Assembly (NCBI RefSeq): GCF_042665595.1
Contig: NZ_JBHTCT010000038.1
Span: 168,431 to 232,430, forward strand
Direction of reading: 5' to 3'
DNA from: Bhargavaea changchunensis
Lineage (GTDB): Bacteria > Bacillota > Bacilli > Bacillales_A > Planococcaceae
DNA length: 64,000 nucleotides
Shown: positions 52,180-60,814 of the stretch, piece by piece
How the letters are laid out: every line of letters starts with the position of its first letter
Position numbering within the stretch: position 1 is the first letter of the stretch
The notes under the pieces: model-generated
Database searches by the model: none
What the model was told of the DNA's origin: nothing
The model's input: the letters and a program-made list of their open reading frames with translations, nothing else
Translations under genes and position numbers: made by a program

Positions 52180-53340
52180 TTATGACTTTCTTAACGAAGA
52201 TAGGTAAACCTCTTGTGCTGCTTTCACTCCGGCCCCAGGTTCAAATGGATATGAAAAGTCTTGTAATCCCGCTTCCATCAGAGATACTGCTTCGAGGATA
52301 TCACTCGGGAAACAATATCCCATATGCCCAAACCTGAAGATTTTCCCCTGAAGAGGGCCAAGACCTCCGGCAAAGTCGAGGTGATACTTTTTCTTTAAAT
52401 GAGAAATATAGCTTCCAAGATCAAGTCCCTCAGGAGTTCGGATTGCCGTGATGGTCGGTGATGCATATTCATCAGCTGTCAACAAGTCGATTGACAGTGC
52501 ATTCATCGATTTTCGCACCATATTTTTCATCACTTCATGTCGCTCAACGGTTTTCGAAAATCCGCCTTCTTCATCGATCAAATCGCACACTGCTGAAAGA
52601 CCCATAATCAGAGAAACTGCAGGAGTATTCGGGGTCATCCCTTTTTCATTCCACTCCCGGTAACTTAAAAGACTTAAATAATAAGCCGAAGAATCATTCG
52701 ACTCGATCACTTTCCAAGCCTTGTCGCTGACTGCCAAAAGTGCAAGCCCTGGCGGAAGCATCATCGCCTTTTGTGAACCTGTCACTAAAATATCAATGCC
52801 CCATTTGTCCATTTCAGCAGGAGCCCCTCCGATTGCGCTTACACCATCGACGATAAAGAGAGCGTCCGAATGCTCGCGCACTGCTTCTCCCAGTTGTTCG
52901 ACAGGGTTCAGTACTCCTGTTGACGTTTCGTTATACGTAGCAAAGACTGCCTTAATATTGGATAACGGTTTTAAAAAGTCCGCCAACTCTTCCTTCGTAC
53001 AAGCTTCCCCCCACTTTTTTTGAAGCTTATGTACGTTGAGTCCATACTTTTCACAAATTGAAACGAAGTAATCTCCAAAAGCTCCAACCGTGACGACAAC
53101 CACTTCATCACCCGGAGAAGTAATATTGGCCACAGCGGCTTCCATTGCTGCTGTCCCGCCTGAAGGCAGAAGCAGAATATCCTGCTTTGTTCCAAAAACC
53201 GGCTTCACGCGTTCCGTCGTTTCCCGGTAAAGCTTCACAAATTCCGCTGAACGGTGGCTGATCATGTCCTGTGCCATTGCCAGTTCTACTTTTTTAGGTA
53301 TGGGTGTTGGTCCCGGATGCCTAAGGATGTTTGGATACAT
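52180..53340 (-). CDS. Class V aminotransferase (serine/alanine-glyoxylate type)
   Basis: PLP-dependent enzyme of 386 residues. Characteristic parts: HPGPTPIPKKV at the N-terminus, LLPSGGTAAMEA, the Asp-containing FIVDGVSAIGG and the PLP lysine in TGSQKAMMLPPG, followed by YHLDFAGGLGPLQGKIFR. The arrangement matches the serine-glyoxylate / alanine-glyoxylate aminotransferase group, including PucG-type (S)-ureidoglycine aminotransferases. No purine or serine pathway genes are adjacent, so the substrate remains open. GAGGGGGAG precedes the ATG. Confidence 0.88.
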   Translation of the reverse strand: MYPNILRHPGPTPIPKKVELAMAQDMISHRSAEFVKLYRETTERVKPVFGTKQDILLLPSGGTAAMEAAVANITSPGDEVVVVTVGAFGDYFVSICEKYGLNVHKLQKKWGEACTKEELADFLKPLSNIKAVFATYNETSTGVLNPVEQLGEAVREHSDALFIVDGVSAIGGAPAEMDKWGIDILVTGSQKAMMLPPGLALLAVSDKAWKVIESNDSSAYYLSLLSYREWNEKGMTPNTPAVSLIMGLSAVCDLIDEEGGFSKTVERHEVMKNMVRKSMNALSIDLLTADEYASPTITAIRTPEGLDLGSYISHLKKKYHLDFAGGLGPLQGKIFRFGHMGYCFPSDILEAVSLMEAGLQDFSYPFEPGAGVKAAQEVYLSSLRKS

Positions 53341-53539
53341 GTTTTTCTCCCCCTCATGTCTTTTTGAAAGCTCTCATTAATTTAAGCGGTTTTTAAAAAA
53401 CTTCACTTCCACTCCTTTAACCCTAGCATAACCTTAAACTAAAAAGTTAGAAAACAGATAGATTGCGCCTTTTCTAGTTCAAACCTGGCTGGACGAAAGA
53501 AATAGGATGGAAAGAATTGATTAATCCCTAAACCAATGA

Positions 53540-53584
53540 GAAAGGCCTCTCACCAGTTCAGTGAACTGATGAAAGACCTTTTTC
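53540..53584 (-). terminator. Dispersed hairpin repeat, copy 3 (groEL terminator)
   Basis: AAAGGCCTCTCACCAGTTCA with TGAACTGATGAAAGACCTTT, ~33 nt after the groEL stop. It is a diverged relative of the hairpins at 45881 and 50480. The DNA from 53341 to 53539 shows no gene. Confidence 0.8.
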
Positions 53585-53616
53585 TTAACAGCTATATCAA
53601 TGTTTAGAGGGCGATC

Positions 53617-55248
53617 TTACATCATGCCGCCCATGCCGCCCATGTCAGGCATGCCGCCGCCTGCTGCTGGCGGTTCCGGGATGTCTGCGACGACTGCTTC
53701 CGTTGTGAGGAAGAGGGCCGCGACGGATGCAGCGTTCTGGAGTGCGGAACGCGTCACCTTCGTCGGGTCGACGATGCCTGCATCGGTCATGTTGACCCAT
53801 GTGCCGTCTGCTGCGTTGAAGCCTGTGCCGACTTCTTCGCGCTTCAGGCGGTCAACGACGATGGAGCCTTCGAGGCCTGCGTTGTTCGCGATCTGGCGGA
53901 CCGGCTCTTCAAGCGCGCGGAGGACGATCTTGACGCCTGTTGCCACGTCGCCTTCAGCGCCTTCCTGGAGCTCAGCCACTTTGTTGTAGACGTTGACGAG
54001 TGCGGTACCGCCGCCGGAGACGATGCCTTCTTCGACCGCTGCGCGAGTCGCGTTCAGGGCGTCTTCGATGCGGAGCTTGCGCTCTTTCAGTTCTGTTTCG
54101 GTCGCTGCGCCAACTTTGATGACAGCTACGCCGCCTGCGAGCTTTGCAAGGCGCTCCTGGAGCTTCTCCTTGTCGAACTCGGAAGTGGTTTCTTCGAGTT
54201 GCGCGCGGATCTGGTTCACGCGAGCTTCGATGTTCGCAGCTTCGCCTGCACCCTCGACGATTGTCGTGTTGTCTTTTGTGACGACGACTTTCACCGCGCG
54301 GCCGAGCTGAGTCACGTCAGCAGACTTCAGGTCGAGTCCGAGGTCTTCTGTGATCACTTGGCCGCCTGTGAGGATCGCGATGTCTTCGAGCATTGCCTTG
54401 CGGCGGTCGCCGAAGCCAGGCGCCTTGACTGCGACTGCGTTGAACGTGCCGCGGAGCTTGTTGACGACGAGTGTTGCAAGTGCTTCGCCTTCCACGTCTT
54501 CGGAGATGAGAAGAAGCGGCTTGCCCTGCTGGACAACTTGCTCAAGAACAGGCAGGATTTCCTGGATGTTCGAGATCTTCTTGTCCGTGATCAGGATGTA
54601 AGGGTTCTCGAGAACCGCTTCCATCTTGTCAGAGTCGGAGATCATGTAAGGAGACGCGTAACCGCGGTCGAACTGCATCCCTTCAACAACGTCGAGTTCA
54701 GTCGTGAAGCCTTTGGATTCTTCGATCGTGATGACGCCGTCGTTGCCGACACGCTCCATCGCTTCAGCGATGAGTTCGCCGACTTCATCGTCGCCGGAAG
54801 AAATCGCTGCAACCTGTGCGATAGATTCTTTGCCTTCGATTTCAGTGGAGATGTTCTTGAGTTCCACAACAGCCGTCTCAACCGCTTTTTCGATACCCTT
54901 GCGGATGCCGACAGGGTTTGCACCAGCCGTGACGTTCTTGAGCCCTTCGCGGATCATCGCCTGAGCGAGGACCGTTGCAGTTGTCGTACCGTCACCTGCG
55001 ATGTCGTTCGTCTTCGAAGCGACTTCGGAGACGAGCTTTGCGCCCATGTTTTCATACGGATCTTCGAGTTCGATTTCTTTTGCAATCGTCACGCCGTCGT
55101 TTGTGATAAGCGGCGAGCCGAATTTCTTTTCAAGTACTACGTTGCGGCCTTTAGGCCCGAGTGTGACTTTCACTGCGTCAGCCAGTTTGTCGACGCCTTT
55201 GAGCATCAGGCTGCGCGCATCTTCGTTGAATTTGATTTCCTTTGCCAT
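53617..55248 (-). CDS. groEL: Chaperonin GroEL
   Basis: 60-kDa chaperonin, 543 residues, forming the ATP-driven folding chamber with GroES. Clear hallmarks: the N-terminus AKEIKFNEDARSLMLKGVDKLADAV, the ATP loop GDGTTTATVLAQ, and the C-terminal Gly-Met tail GGMPDMGGMGGMM. It follows groES on the minus strand after 58 nt and is controlled from the CIRCE-bearing promoter upstream of groES. Codon usage is strongly biased, as expected for high expression. Confidence 0.99.
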   Translation of the reverse strand: MAKEIKFNEDARSLMLKGVDKLADAVKVTLGPKGRNVVLEKKFGSPLITNDGVTIAKEIELEDPYENMGAKLVSEVASKTNDIAGDGTTTATVLAQAMIREGLKNVTAGANPVGIRKGIEKAVETAVVELKNISTEIEGKESIAQVAAISSGDDEVGELIAEAMERVGNDGVITIEESKGFTTELDVVEGMQFDRGYASPYMISDSDKMEAVLENPYILITDKKISNIQEILPVLEQVVQQGKPLLLISEDVEGEALATLVVNKLRGTFNAVAVKAPGFGDRRKAMLEDIAILTGGQVITEDLGLDLKSADVTQLGRAVKVVVTKDNTTIVEGAGEAANIEARVNQIRAQLEETTSEFDKEKLQERLAKLAGGVAVIKVGAATETELKERKLRIEDALNATRAAVEEGIVSGGGTALVNVYNKVAELQEGAEGDVATGVKIVLRALEEPVRQIANNAGLEGSIVVDRLKREEVGTGFNAADGTWVNMTDAGIVDPTKVTRSALQNAASVAALFLTTEAVVADIPEPPAAGGGMPDMGGMGGMM

Positions 55249-55306
55249 CAGATAAGTCCCTCCTGAAATCGTTCTTGTTTATTTAAGAGTTTCATCCAAG
55301 CCTGGC

Positions 55307-55591
55307 TTAGCCGAGGATGGCCAGTACGTCGTTTTCACGGAGAATGAGGTATTCTTCCCCGCCGTATTTCACTTCAGTGCCGGCATATTTTGAGAAGATG
55401 ATCCGGTCGCCTTCTTTTACTTCGAGATCGACTTTCGTGCCGTTGTCGAGGTAACGGCCGGTGCCGACTGCGACTACCTTGCCTTCTTGAGGCTTTTCTT
55501 TCGCGGAGTCAGGAAGTACGATTCCGCTCGAAGTCGTTTCTTCAGCTTCGATCAATTCGATGATGATTCGATCGCCCAGTGGTTTCAACAC
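55307..55591 (-). CDS. groES: Co-chaperonin GroES
   Basis: Ten-kDa lid of the chaperonin, 94 residues, with LKPLGDRIIIE at the N-terminus, mobile loop EETTSSGIVLPDSAKEKPQ and KYAGTEVKYGG near the end. Start is GTG 55591 (GTG-TTG-AAA), ~7 nt behind GGAGGGTG; this gives the normal N-terminus, whereas the longer frame adds six foreign residues. Confidence 0.98.
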   Translation of the reverse strand: MLKPLGDRIIIELIEAEETTSSGIVLPDSAKEKPQEGKVVAVGTGRYLDNGTKVDLEVKEGDRIIFSKYAGTEVKYGGEEYLILRENDVLAILG

Positions 55592-55633
55592 GTGAAACAC
55601 CCTCCTCAATCTGATGTCGTTATTTGTCGTTTG

Positions 55634-55660
55634 TTAGCACTCATCATAGGGGAGTGCTAA
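55634..55660. promoter_or_regulatory. CIRCE element (HrcA operator)
   Basis: Perfect TTAGCACTC-N9-GAGTGCTAA between the groES promoter and its ribosome site. HrcA represses class I heat-shock genes through this element. Confidence 0.98.
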
Positions 55661-55670
55661 CACAGTTATT

Positions 55671-55699
55671 ATAATAATGAATCCCTTTCCATTTTGCAA
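55671..55699 (-). promoter_or_regulatory. SigA promoter of groES-groEL
   Basis: Minus-strand TTGCAA (55694-55699), 17-nt spacer, TATTAT (55671-55676), directly upstream of CIRCE. Confidence 0.8.
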
Positions 55700-55790
55700 G
55701 CCGTAAGCAGAAAAGTTTCCGCTTTGAACTTTGTCTTCATACCCTCTACAATCATAGGGAGCACTCATGCTTCAGGAAAGGAATTTCCCA

Positions 55791-56516
55791 ATGAAAAAAA
55801 CCAATACTTCCCTTTGGATTTTCATCATCTATATCATTGCGCAGCTGTCATCGGTAATCGGACTGCCGATCGTGATCCCGTTCGTTTCCGACGGCAGGAC
55901 GCGTGAAGAGGCTTTTGTGGCTGCTTCCGGCTGGTGGATGTTTATCGCATTCGGCATCACCACCATTGCGGCACTGATTCTCTCCAATAAGGACAAGCAG
56001 TATTTCAAGACGCCAAAAGGCAAGCGCTCCCCTCTTTGGGCAGCCATCGTCCTCGGAATGGCGGGGTTCTTCATGGTGCTGTTCGGCCAAGGAGCCGCCG
56101 GGATGATCGAGCAGCAACTCGGCATCGAGCCGGGCTCCGAAAACACGGCGGCACTCGTGACCGTTGCGGACATGGCGCCGGTCGCCATCATCGCGGTCGT
56201 GCTGTTCGCGCCGATCCTTGAAGAGTTCATCTTCCGCCGGATCATTTTCGGCGGGCTCGTCGATCGGACGAACTTCTTCGTTGCGGCAGCGGTCAGCTCG
56301 CTCGTGTTTGCGGCAGTGCATCTGGACTTCACACACATTCTCCTCTATGCCGCATCCGGCTTCATTTTCGCGTTTCTCTACCATGTAACAAAGCGCCTGA
56401 TCACGTCCATCATTGCACATATGCTTTTGAACGGGTTTGTCATGGCAGTCCAGCTGAACATCGACAAGATTCAGGAGTTTATCGACCAGATGGAACGCAT
56501 ATCGAATATGCAATGA
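55791..56516 (+). CDS. CPBP-family intramembrane metalloprotease (YdiL-like)
   Basis: A 241-residue, ~7-TM protein of the CAAX protease/bacteriocin-processing family. The glutamate pair and arginine of motif 1 (LEEFIFRR), the histidine of motif 2 (AAVHLDFTH) and motif 3 (IIAHMLLN) are present, so it is probably an active intramembrane protease. The start ATG 55791 follows AAAGGA; an earlier ATG at 55767 lacks a ribosome site. Location next to groES matches B. subtilis ydiL. Substrate unknown. Confidence 0.85.
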   Translation: MKKTNTSLWIFIIYIIAQLSSVIGLPIVIPFVSDGRTREEAFVAASGWWMFIAFGITTIAALILSNKDKQYFKTPKGKRSPLWAAIVLGMAGFFMVLFGQGAAGMIEQQLGIEPGSENTAALVTVADMAPVAIIAVVLFAPILEEFIFRRIIFGGLVDRTNFFVAAAVSSLVFAAVHLDFTHILLYAASGFIFAFLYHVTKRLITSIIAHMLLNGFVMAVQLNIDKIQEFIDQMERISNMQ

Positions 56517-56522
56517 TCGTAA

Positions 56523-56557
56523 AAAGCCGCAATTCCGGATATGGGATTGCGGCTTTT
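56523..56557 (+). terminator. Terminator of the CPBP protease gene
   Basis: AAGCCGCAAT / ATTGCGGCTT stem with a 12-nt loop and TTTTGTT. Confidence 0.88.
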
Positions 56558-56643
56558 GTTGGGCTAGTGAACAAACCGGGATATTGGATTTAAAGACCTC
56601 GATTTCGTAGGATCCGGGCTCTCCGCCTGTCGGCTATCAACAA

Positions 56644-56682
56644 ACAAAAAACGCCCCATGCGGTCATTCCGCATTGAGGCGT
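56644..56682 (-). terminator. Terminator of tatA-tatC
   Basis: ACGCC..CAATGCGG pairs with CCGCATG..GGCGT, followed by TTTTTTG on the minus strand; it overlaps the last tatC codons. Confidence 0.85.
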
Positions 56683-57467
56683 TCTTGCTGTTCCTGGAGG
56701 ATGCGTTGCCGCTCCGCTTCCCTTTCTTCCTCCTGGCGCTTTGCCTCGGCTTTCAGGAACTTCTTGTAGCCGACGCGCGAGATTCCGACACTGATCTCAT
56801 ACAGGATGATGAGCGGCACTGTCGTGAACAGGTGGGAGAACAGATCCGGCGGCGTGATAAAGGCCGCAATGACGAACAGGACAAAGTACGCGTACTTGCG
56901 TACTTTCACGAGTGTCGCCGGATTCAGAATACCGAGCCGTGACAAAAACAGCAGAACGACAGGCAACTGGAAGACGATCCCGAACGGCACCGTAATCTGG
57001 AACAGGAAATTAAAGTATTCATTGATCCCGATCGTCTGCTGGATGTCCAGTGTATCCGACAAACTCGTCATAAATGAAATGACGTACGGGAACAGAAGGA
57101 AATACGAAAAGCTGATTCCTGCAAGGAACAGCAGGAAAGAGTACGGGATGTAGCTGAGCGTCACCCGCCGCTCCGTCTCAGACAGCCCAGGCGCGATAAA
57201 CGCCCAGAGCTGGTAGAGGATGACCGGGGAAACGAGCACAAACCCGACGAACATGATGACCTTCAGATAAATGATCATCGGGTCGGCCACGTTGAAGGCA
57301 TTCAGCGTGAACTGTTCCGCCTCATCGCTGTTCTGCAGGAACTGGATGACCGGGGGCGCCAGGAAGAATCCTGCCGCCACGGCAAAAATGAAGAAAACGA
57401 CGATGATCATCAGCCGTTTTCTCAATTCTTCTATATGCTCAATAATCGAAAGTTGCTTTTCATTCAT
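56664..57467 (-). CDS. tatC: Twin-arginine translocase subunit TatC
   Basis: Six-TM receptor of the Tat system, 267 residues, which binds twin-arginine signal peptides. The N-terminal EHIEELRKRL with its conserved glutamate, the FVLVSPVILYQLWAFIAPGL segment and FGIVFQLPVVLLFL are diagnostic. A Lys/Glu/Arg-rich cytoplasmic tail (LKAEAKRQEEEREAERQR) extends beyond the usual end. It follows tatA by 26 nt. Confidence 0.96.
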   Translation of the reverse strand: MNEKQLSIIEHIEELRKRLMIIVVFFIFAVAAGFFLAPPVIQFLQNSDEAEQFTLNAFNVADPMIIYLKVIMFVGFVLVSPVILYQLWAFIAPGLSETERRVTLSYIPYSFLLFLAGISFSYFLLFPYVISFMTSLSDTLDIQQTIGINEYFNFLFQITVPFGIVFQLPVVLLFLSRLGILNPATLVKVRKYAYFVLFVIAAFITPPDLFSHLFTTVPLIILYEISVGISRVGYKKFLKAEAKRQEEEREAERQRILQEQQERLNAE

Positions 57468-57493
57468 AACGATAACGTCCTAACGGGGCGCCA

Positions 57494-57685
57494 TCACTTG
57501 GCGTCTTTCTGGTCGGCAGCTTTCTTTGTGCTGTCGTCTTCGTCGTCCACAAGGCCTTTGGTGGCGTTCTTGAATTCACGGAGCGAAGAACCGATCGCTT
57601 TGCCGAATTCAGGAAGCTTCTTCGGCCCGAAGATGATGAGTGCGACGATAGCGATGATGATCAGACTCAATGGACCTGGTGACAT
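57494..57685 (-). CDS. tatA: Twin-arginine translocase subunit TatA
   Basis: Pore-forming Tat component, 63 residues: one TM helix (LSLIIIAIVALIIFGPKKLPEFG with the conserved FGPKKLPE hinge), an amphipathic helix (GSSLREFKNATKG) and an acidic/basic tail. It corresponds to tatAy in the B. subtilis arrangement. No separate tatB is present, as in other Bacillales. Confidence 0.96.
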   Translation of the reverse strand: MSPGPLSLIIIAIVALIIFGPKKLPEFGKAIGSSLREFKNATKGLVDDEDDSTKKAADQKDAK

Positions 57686-57746
57686 GACGGCACCTCCCTT
57701 GTTAATAGTTTAATTCTACACCAAATATACGGGAAACTCCATTTAA

Positions 57747-58403
57747 TCAAATGGACGTTTGTGAATTCTTTTCGTCATTCCGGATGGCATAAAACAGCGC
57801 CTGCATCTCGACGGACAAATCGATCGAGTGGACACGGACGCCTTCCGGAACGTTCAGCCGTACCGGGGCGAAGTTCAGGATGCCCTTGACGCCAAGCGCC
57901 GCCAGACGGTCGGTCATGTCCTGTGCGGCCCGGGCCGGTACGGTGAGGACTGCCATCTGGACGCCGAAGTCCGGCAGCTTTTCCTCCAGCCGCTCCGGCC
58001 GGAAGATCGGAATGCCGTTCGACATCGTCCCTTCTTCTGCCGCATTGGGGTCGAACGCCACAACAATTCGGGTGTTGTGGTTTTTCTCGAAATTATATTT
58101 CAGAAATGCATTGCCGAGGCTCCCGACGCCGACAAGAGCGAGATTGACTGCCTCGTCCTGATCAAGCGTCTTCCGGAAGAATTCAAGGAGGCGCCGGACG
58201 TCATAGCCGTAGCCCTTCTTCCCGAGCGCTCCGAAATAGGAGAAGTCCCTCCGGATCGTGGCGGAGTCGATTTTCATCGTCTCGCTCAGCTCCTGGGAGG
58301 AGACCCGCTCCTTTCCCTCGTTGGCAAGCTTCTGTATGAAACGGTAGTAAAGAGGCAGACGCTTTGAGGTCGCCTGCGGGACCCGTTGAGTTTCATCTTT
58401 CAT
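57747..58403 (-). CDS. rex: Redox-sensing transcriptional repressor Rex
   Basis: Senses the NADH/NAD+ ratio and represses fermentative and respiratory genes. N-terminal winged helix (LPLYYRFIQKLANEGKERVSSQELSE, then DSATIRRDFSYFG) and Rossmann domain (ALVGVGSLGNAFL), 218 residues. ATG 58403 is favoured by GGAGG 5 nt upstream; a longer frame from 58463 lacks one. No clear Rex operator was recognised nearby. Confidence 0.95.
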   Translation of the reverse strand: MKDETQRVPQATSKRLPLYYRFIQKLANEGKERVSSQELSETMKIDSATIRRDFSYFGALGKKGYGYDVRRLLEFFRKTLDQDEAVNLALVGVGSLGNAFLKYNFEKNHNTRIVVAFDPNAAEEGTMSNGIPIFRPERLEEKLPDFGVQMAVLTVPARAAQDMTDRLAALGVKGILNFAPVRLNVPEGVRVHSIDLSVEMQALFYAIRNDEKNSQTSI

Positions 58404-58534
58404 AATAGCCTCCATCAAAACCTTCCGTGCGTGAGCCGTTACCATCTTACATGAGCCCGCCATTCCTGTAAAGTCGCGCCGTTGCGCGGTCCGCCCCCTA
58501 TCCAGTAAACTGTAGAAGAATAGGGGTGTAGACT

Positions 58535-60472
58535 ATGATCGTCCTTCAAGTGAACAGCGTGACGAAATCATTTGCCGGGGAGGAGATCCTCTCCGGCGTT
58601 AAATTGGAAGTGCAGCACCGTGACCGTGTGGCTCTTGTCGGCCGCAACGGCGCCGGCAAATCGACGTTGCTCAAGATCATCACCGGTGAGATGAGCCGGG
58701 ACGAGGGCGACATCATCATTCCGAAAGACGTCCGGATCGGCTACCTCGACCAGCACAGCGGGCTTGATTCGGAACGCACGATATGGGAAGAAATGATGAC
58801 CGTATTTGAGCCGCTTTTTGCGATGGAGAGGGAACTCCGCTCGCTTGAGCAGAAAATGGCCGATCCGGCCGTCTACGGCAATGATGCCGAATACAAGAAA
58901 GTGATGGACGCCTACGACTCGCTGCAGCACCGGTTCGGCGAGGCGGGCGGCTACCAGTACGAATCCGAGACCCGCTCCGTTCTGCACGGCATGCGGTTTT
59001 ATCCCGAAGACTACGGCAAAGCGATCCGGACGCTGTCAGGCGGCCAGCGTACAAGACTTGCGCTTGCCCGGCTCCTGCTGTCGAGACCTGGCCTCCTCAT
59101 CCTCGATGAGCCGACCAACCACCTGGACATCGAAACGCTCAGCTGGCTCGAGAAGTATCTGCAAGGCTACGAGGGTGCGATTCTGATTGTCTCCCATGAC
59201 CGCTACTTCCTCGACCAGGTCGTGACGATCGTCTACGAGGTCTCCCGGCGGAAAGTGACCAAGTACACCGGCAATTACAGCGCCTACCTGGACCAAAAGG
59301 CGAAAAACTACGAGCGCGACCGCAAGACATATGAGAAGCAGATGGATGAAAAGGCGAAGCTTGAAGCATTCGTTCAGAAAAACATCGCCAGAGCTTCCAC
59401 GACGAAGATGGCCCAGAGCCGAAGAAAGGTGCTCGAGAAGACCGACTGGATGGACGCTCCTGAGGGCGACGAAAAATCCGCGGCCTTTACGTTCGGCATC
59501 GGCAGGAAAAGCGGCAATGATGTCATGGCCGTCCGAGACCTCTCGATCGGCTACAGGGATGAGGCTGTTTCCTCCCAGCTTGATTTCCGCGTCTACCGCG
59601 AAGACCGCATTGCTTTTATCGGTCCGAACGGCGTCGGCAAGTCGACGCTCCTGAAAACGCTGACCGGCCGGCTCCCCAAGCTTGCCGGCTCGATCGACCT
59701 CGGCACGAATGTGGAGTTCGGCTTCTATGACCAGGAACAGGCGGAGCTCACCGGGAACGGCACCGTTCTCGAAGAGATCTGGAACGATTGGCCGACCATG
59801 AACGAAAAAGACATCCGCACGCTGCTCGGCCGCTTCCTCTTTACCGGTGACGACGTGACGAAGCCTGTCAGCACGCTCTCGGGCGGCGAAAAGGCGCGCC
59901 TGGCGCTCGCCAAGCTGGTCCTTGAGAAAGCCAATACCCTTGTCCTTGACGAGCCGACGAACCACCTGGATCTCGACAGCAAGGAAGTTCTTGAAAATGC
60001 CCTGCTCGACTATCCGGGTACGCTTCTCTTCGTCTCCCACGACCGGTATTTCATCAACCGGATTGCGACGAAGGTCGTCGAGTTGTCTCCGGAAGGTGCT
60101 GAAGAATTCCTCGGTGACTACGATTACTATGTAGAAAAAAAACGGGAGCAGGAAGAGTTGCTTGCAGAGTTGGCGGCAGAACAGCAGGCAGGCCGTCCTG
60201 CCGTTCCGGCCAATAAGGCGAATGCTCCCCTTGACCGGGAAGCGCAGCGTGAAGAGCGGCGGCTCCGCCGCGCGCTCGCTGAAGCCGAGGAGGAAATGGC
60301 GGCACTTGAAGCGGAAATGAAGCGCCTCGAAGAAGAACTGAACCTCCCTGAACATGCGGACGACCATGTCAGGCTCCAGGAGATTCAGGAACAGCTGGAC
60401 GGGAAATCCGTCCAGCACGAAGCCAGCATGGAACGCTGGCTGGATCTCCAGACGGAACTGGATCAAGATTAA
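58535..60472 (+). CDS. ABC-F family ATPase (YdiF-like)
   Basis: Cytosolic ABC-F protein of 645 residues with two nucleotide-binding domains and no membrane part. Domain 1 has Walker A GRNGAGKST (~36-44), LSGGQRTRLALA and LDEPTNHLD; domain 2 has GPNGVGKST, LSGGEKARLALA and LDEPTNHLD. The linker between them carries the basic QKNIARASTTKMAQSRRK helix used for ribosome contact, and the C-terminus (~540-645) is a charged coiled coil. The family acts on the ribosome E site in translation; position next to rex and tsaD matches B. subtilis ydiF. Confidence 0.94.
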   Translation: MIVLQVNSVTKSFAGEEILSGVKLEVQHRDRVALVGRNGAGKSTLLKIITGEMSRDEGDIIIPKDVRIGYLDQHSGLDSERTIWEEMMTVFEPLFAMERELRSLEQKMADPAVYGNDAEYKKVMDAYDSLQHRFGEAGGYQYESETRSVLHGMRFYPEDYGKAIRTLSGGQRTRLALARLLLSRPGLLILDEPTNHLDIETLSWLEKYLQGYEGAILIVSHDRYFLDQVVTIVYEVSRRKVTKYTGNYSAYLDQKAKNYERDRKTYEKQMDEKAKLEAFVQKNIARASTTKMAQSRRKVLEKTDWMDAPEGDEKSAAFTFGIGRKSGNDVMAVRDLSIGYRDEAVSSQLDFRVYREDRIAFIGPNGVGKSTLLKTLTGRLPKLAGSIDLGTNVEFGFYDQEQAELTGNGTVLEEIWNDWPTMNEKDIRTLLGRFLFTGDDVTKPVSTLSGGEKARLALAKLVLEKANTLVLDEPTNHLDLDSKEVLENALLDYPGTLLFVSHDRYFINRIATKVVELSPEGAEEFLGDYDYYVEKKREQEELLAELAAEQQAGRPAVPANKANAPLDREAQREERRLRRALAEAEEEMAALEAEMKRLEEELNLPEHADDHVRLQEIQEQLDGKSVQHEASMERWLDLQTELDQD

Positions 60473-60498
60473 AATCATCATATCGGAATGCATGATGG

Positions 60499-60538
60499 AA
60501 ACTGCCGCGGATCACACTCTGCGGCAGTTTATTATTTT
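60499..60538 (+). terminator. Terminator of the ABC-F gene
   Basis: AAACTGCCGC / GCGGCAGTTT perfect stem followed by ATTATTTT. Confidence 0.88.
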
Positions 60539-60597
60539 CAACAAATCTCTTAGAATTTCCACAGATTTATAAACAGGAGAAATCCCTGTATTACGGG

Positions 60598-60725
60598 ATA
60601 TTCACAAAGTTATCCACGTTGCCCACAGTTTCACTCAGAGTTTTACACACCCAATTGTGAAAAAGAGCGGATAACTAAGGCTGAAATCCACCTTTTATCC
60701 ACAAGTTATCAACAACTGTGCATAA
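60598..60725. other. DnaA-box cluster
   Basis: One perfect DnaA box TTATCCACA (60695-60703) and three one-mismatch boxes: TTATCCACG (60610), TTATCAACA (60706) and reverse TGTGCATAA (60717). At least five two-mismatch boxes (60598, 60619, 60641, 60656, 60666) lie between. The cluster fills the gap between the ABC-F and tsaD terminators. B. subtilis has a non-oriC DnaA-box cluster at the same locus (gcp/tsaD), as I recall. Confidence 0.8.
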
Positions 60726-60770
60726 GTACAGATGTTCCCCCTTGACAGAACATGTCTCATACTGATGAAA

Positions 60771-60809
60771 CAAGGAGAATCCGGCAAGACCGGACTCTCC
60801 TTGTTTTTC
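60771..60809. terminator. Terminator of the tsaE-tsaB-rimI-tsaD operon
   Basis: AAGGAGA-TCCGG / CCGGA-TCTCCTT hairpin with GTTTTT on the plus side and GTTTC on the minus side, just after the tsaD stop. Confidence 0.8.
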
Positions 60810-60814
60810 ATCAA

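Noticed and set aside
54199..55266. Long open frame antisense to groEL
   Set aside because: groEL is certain; the opposite frame is open because of strong codon bias.
59036..60493. Long open frame (485 codons) antisense to the ABC-F gene
   Set aside because: It mirrors the ABC-F coding frame, has no ribosome site and encodes no recognisable motif. Such shadows are common in GC-rich biased genes.
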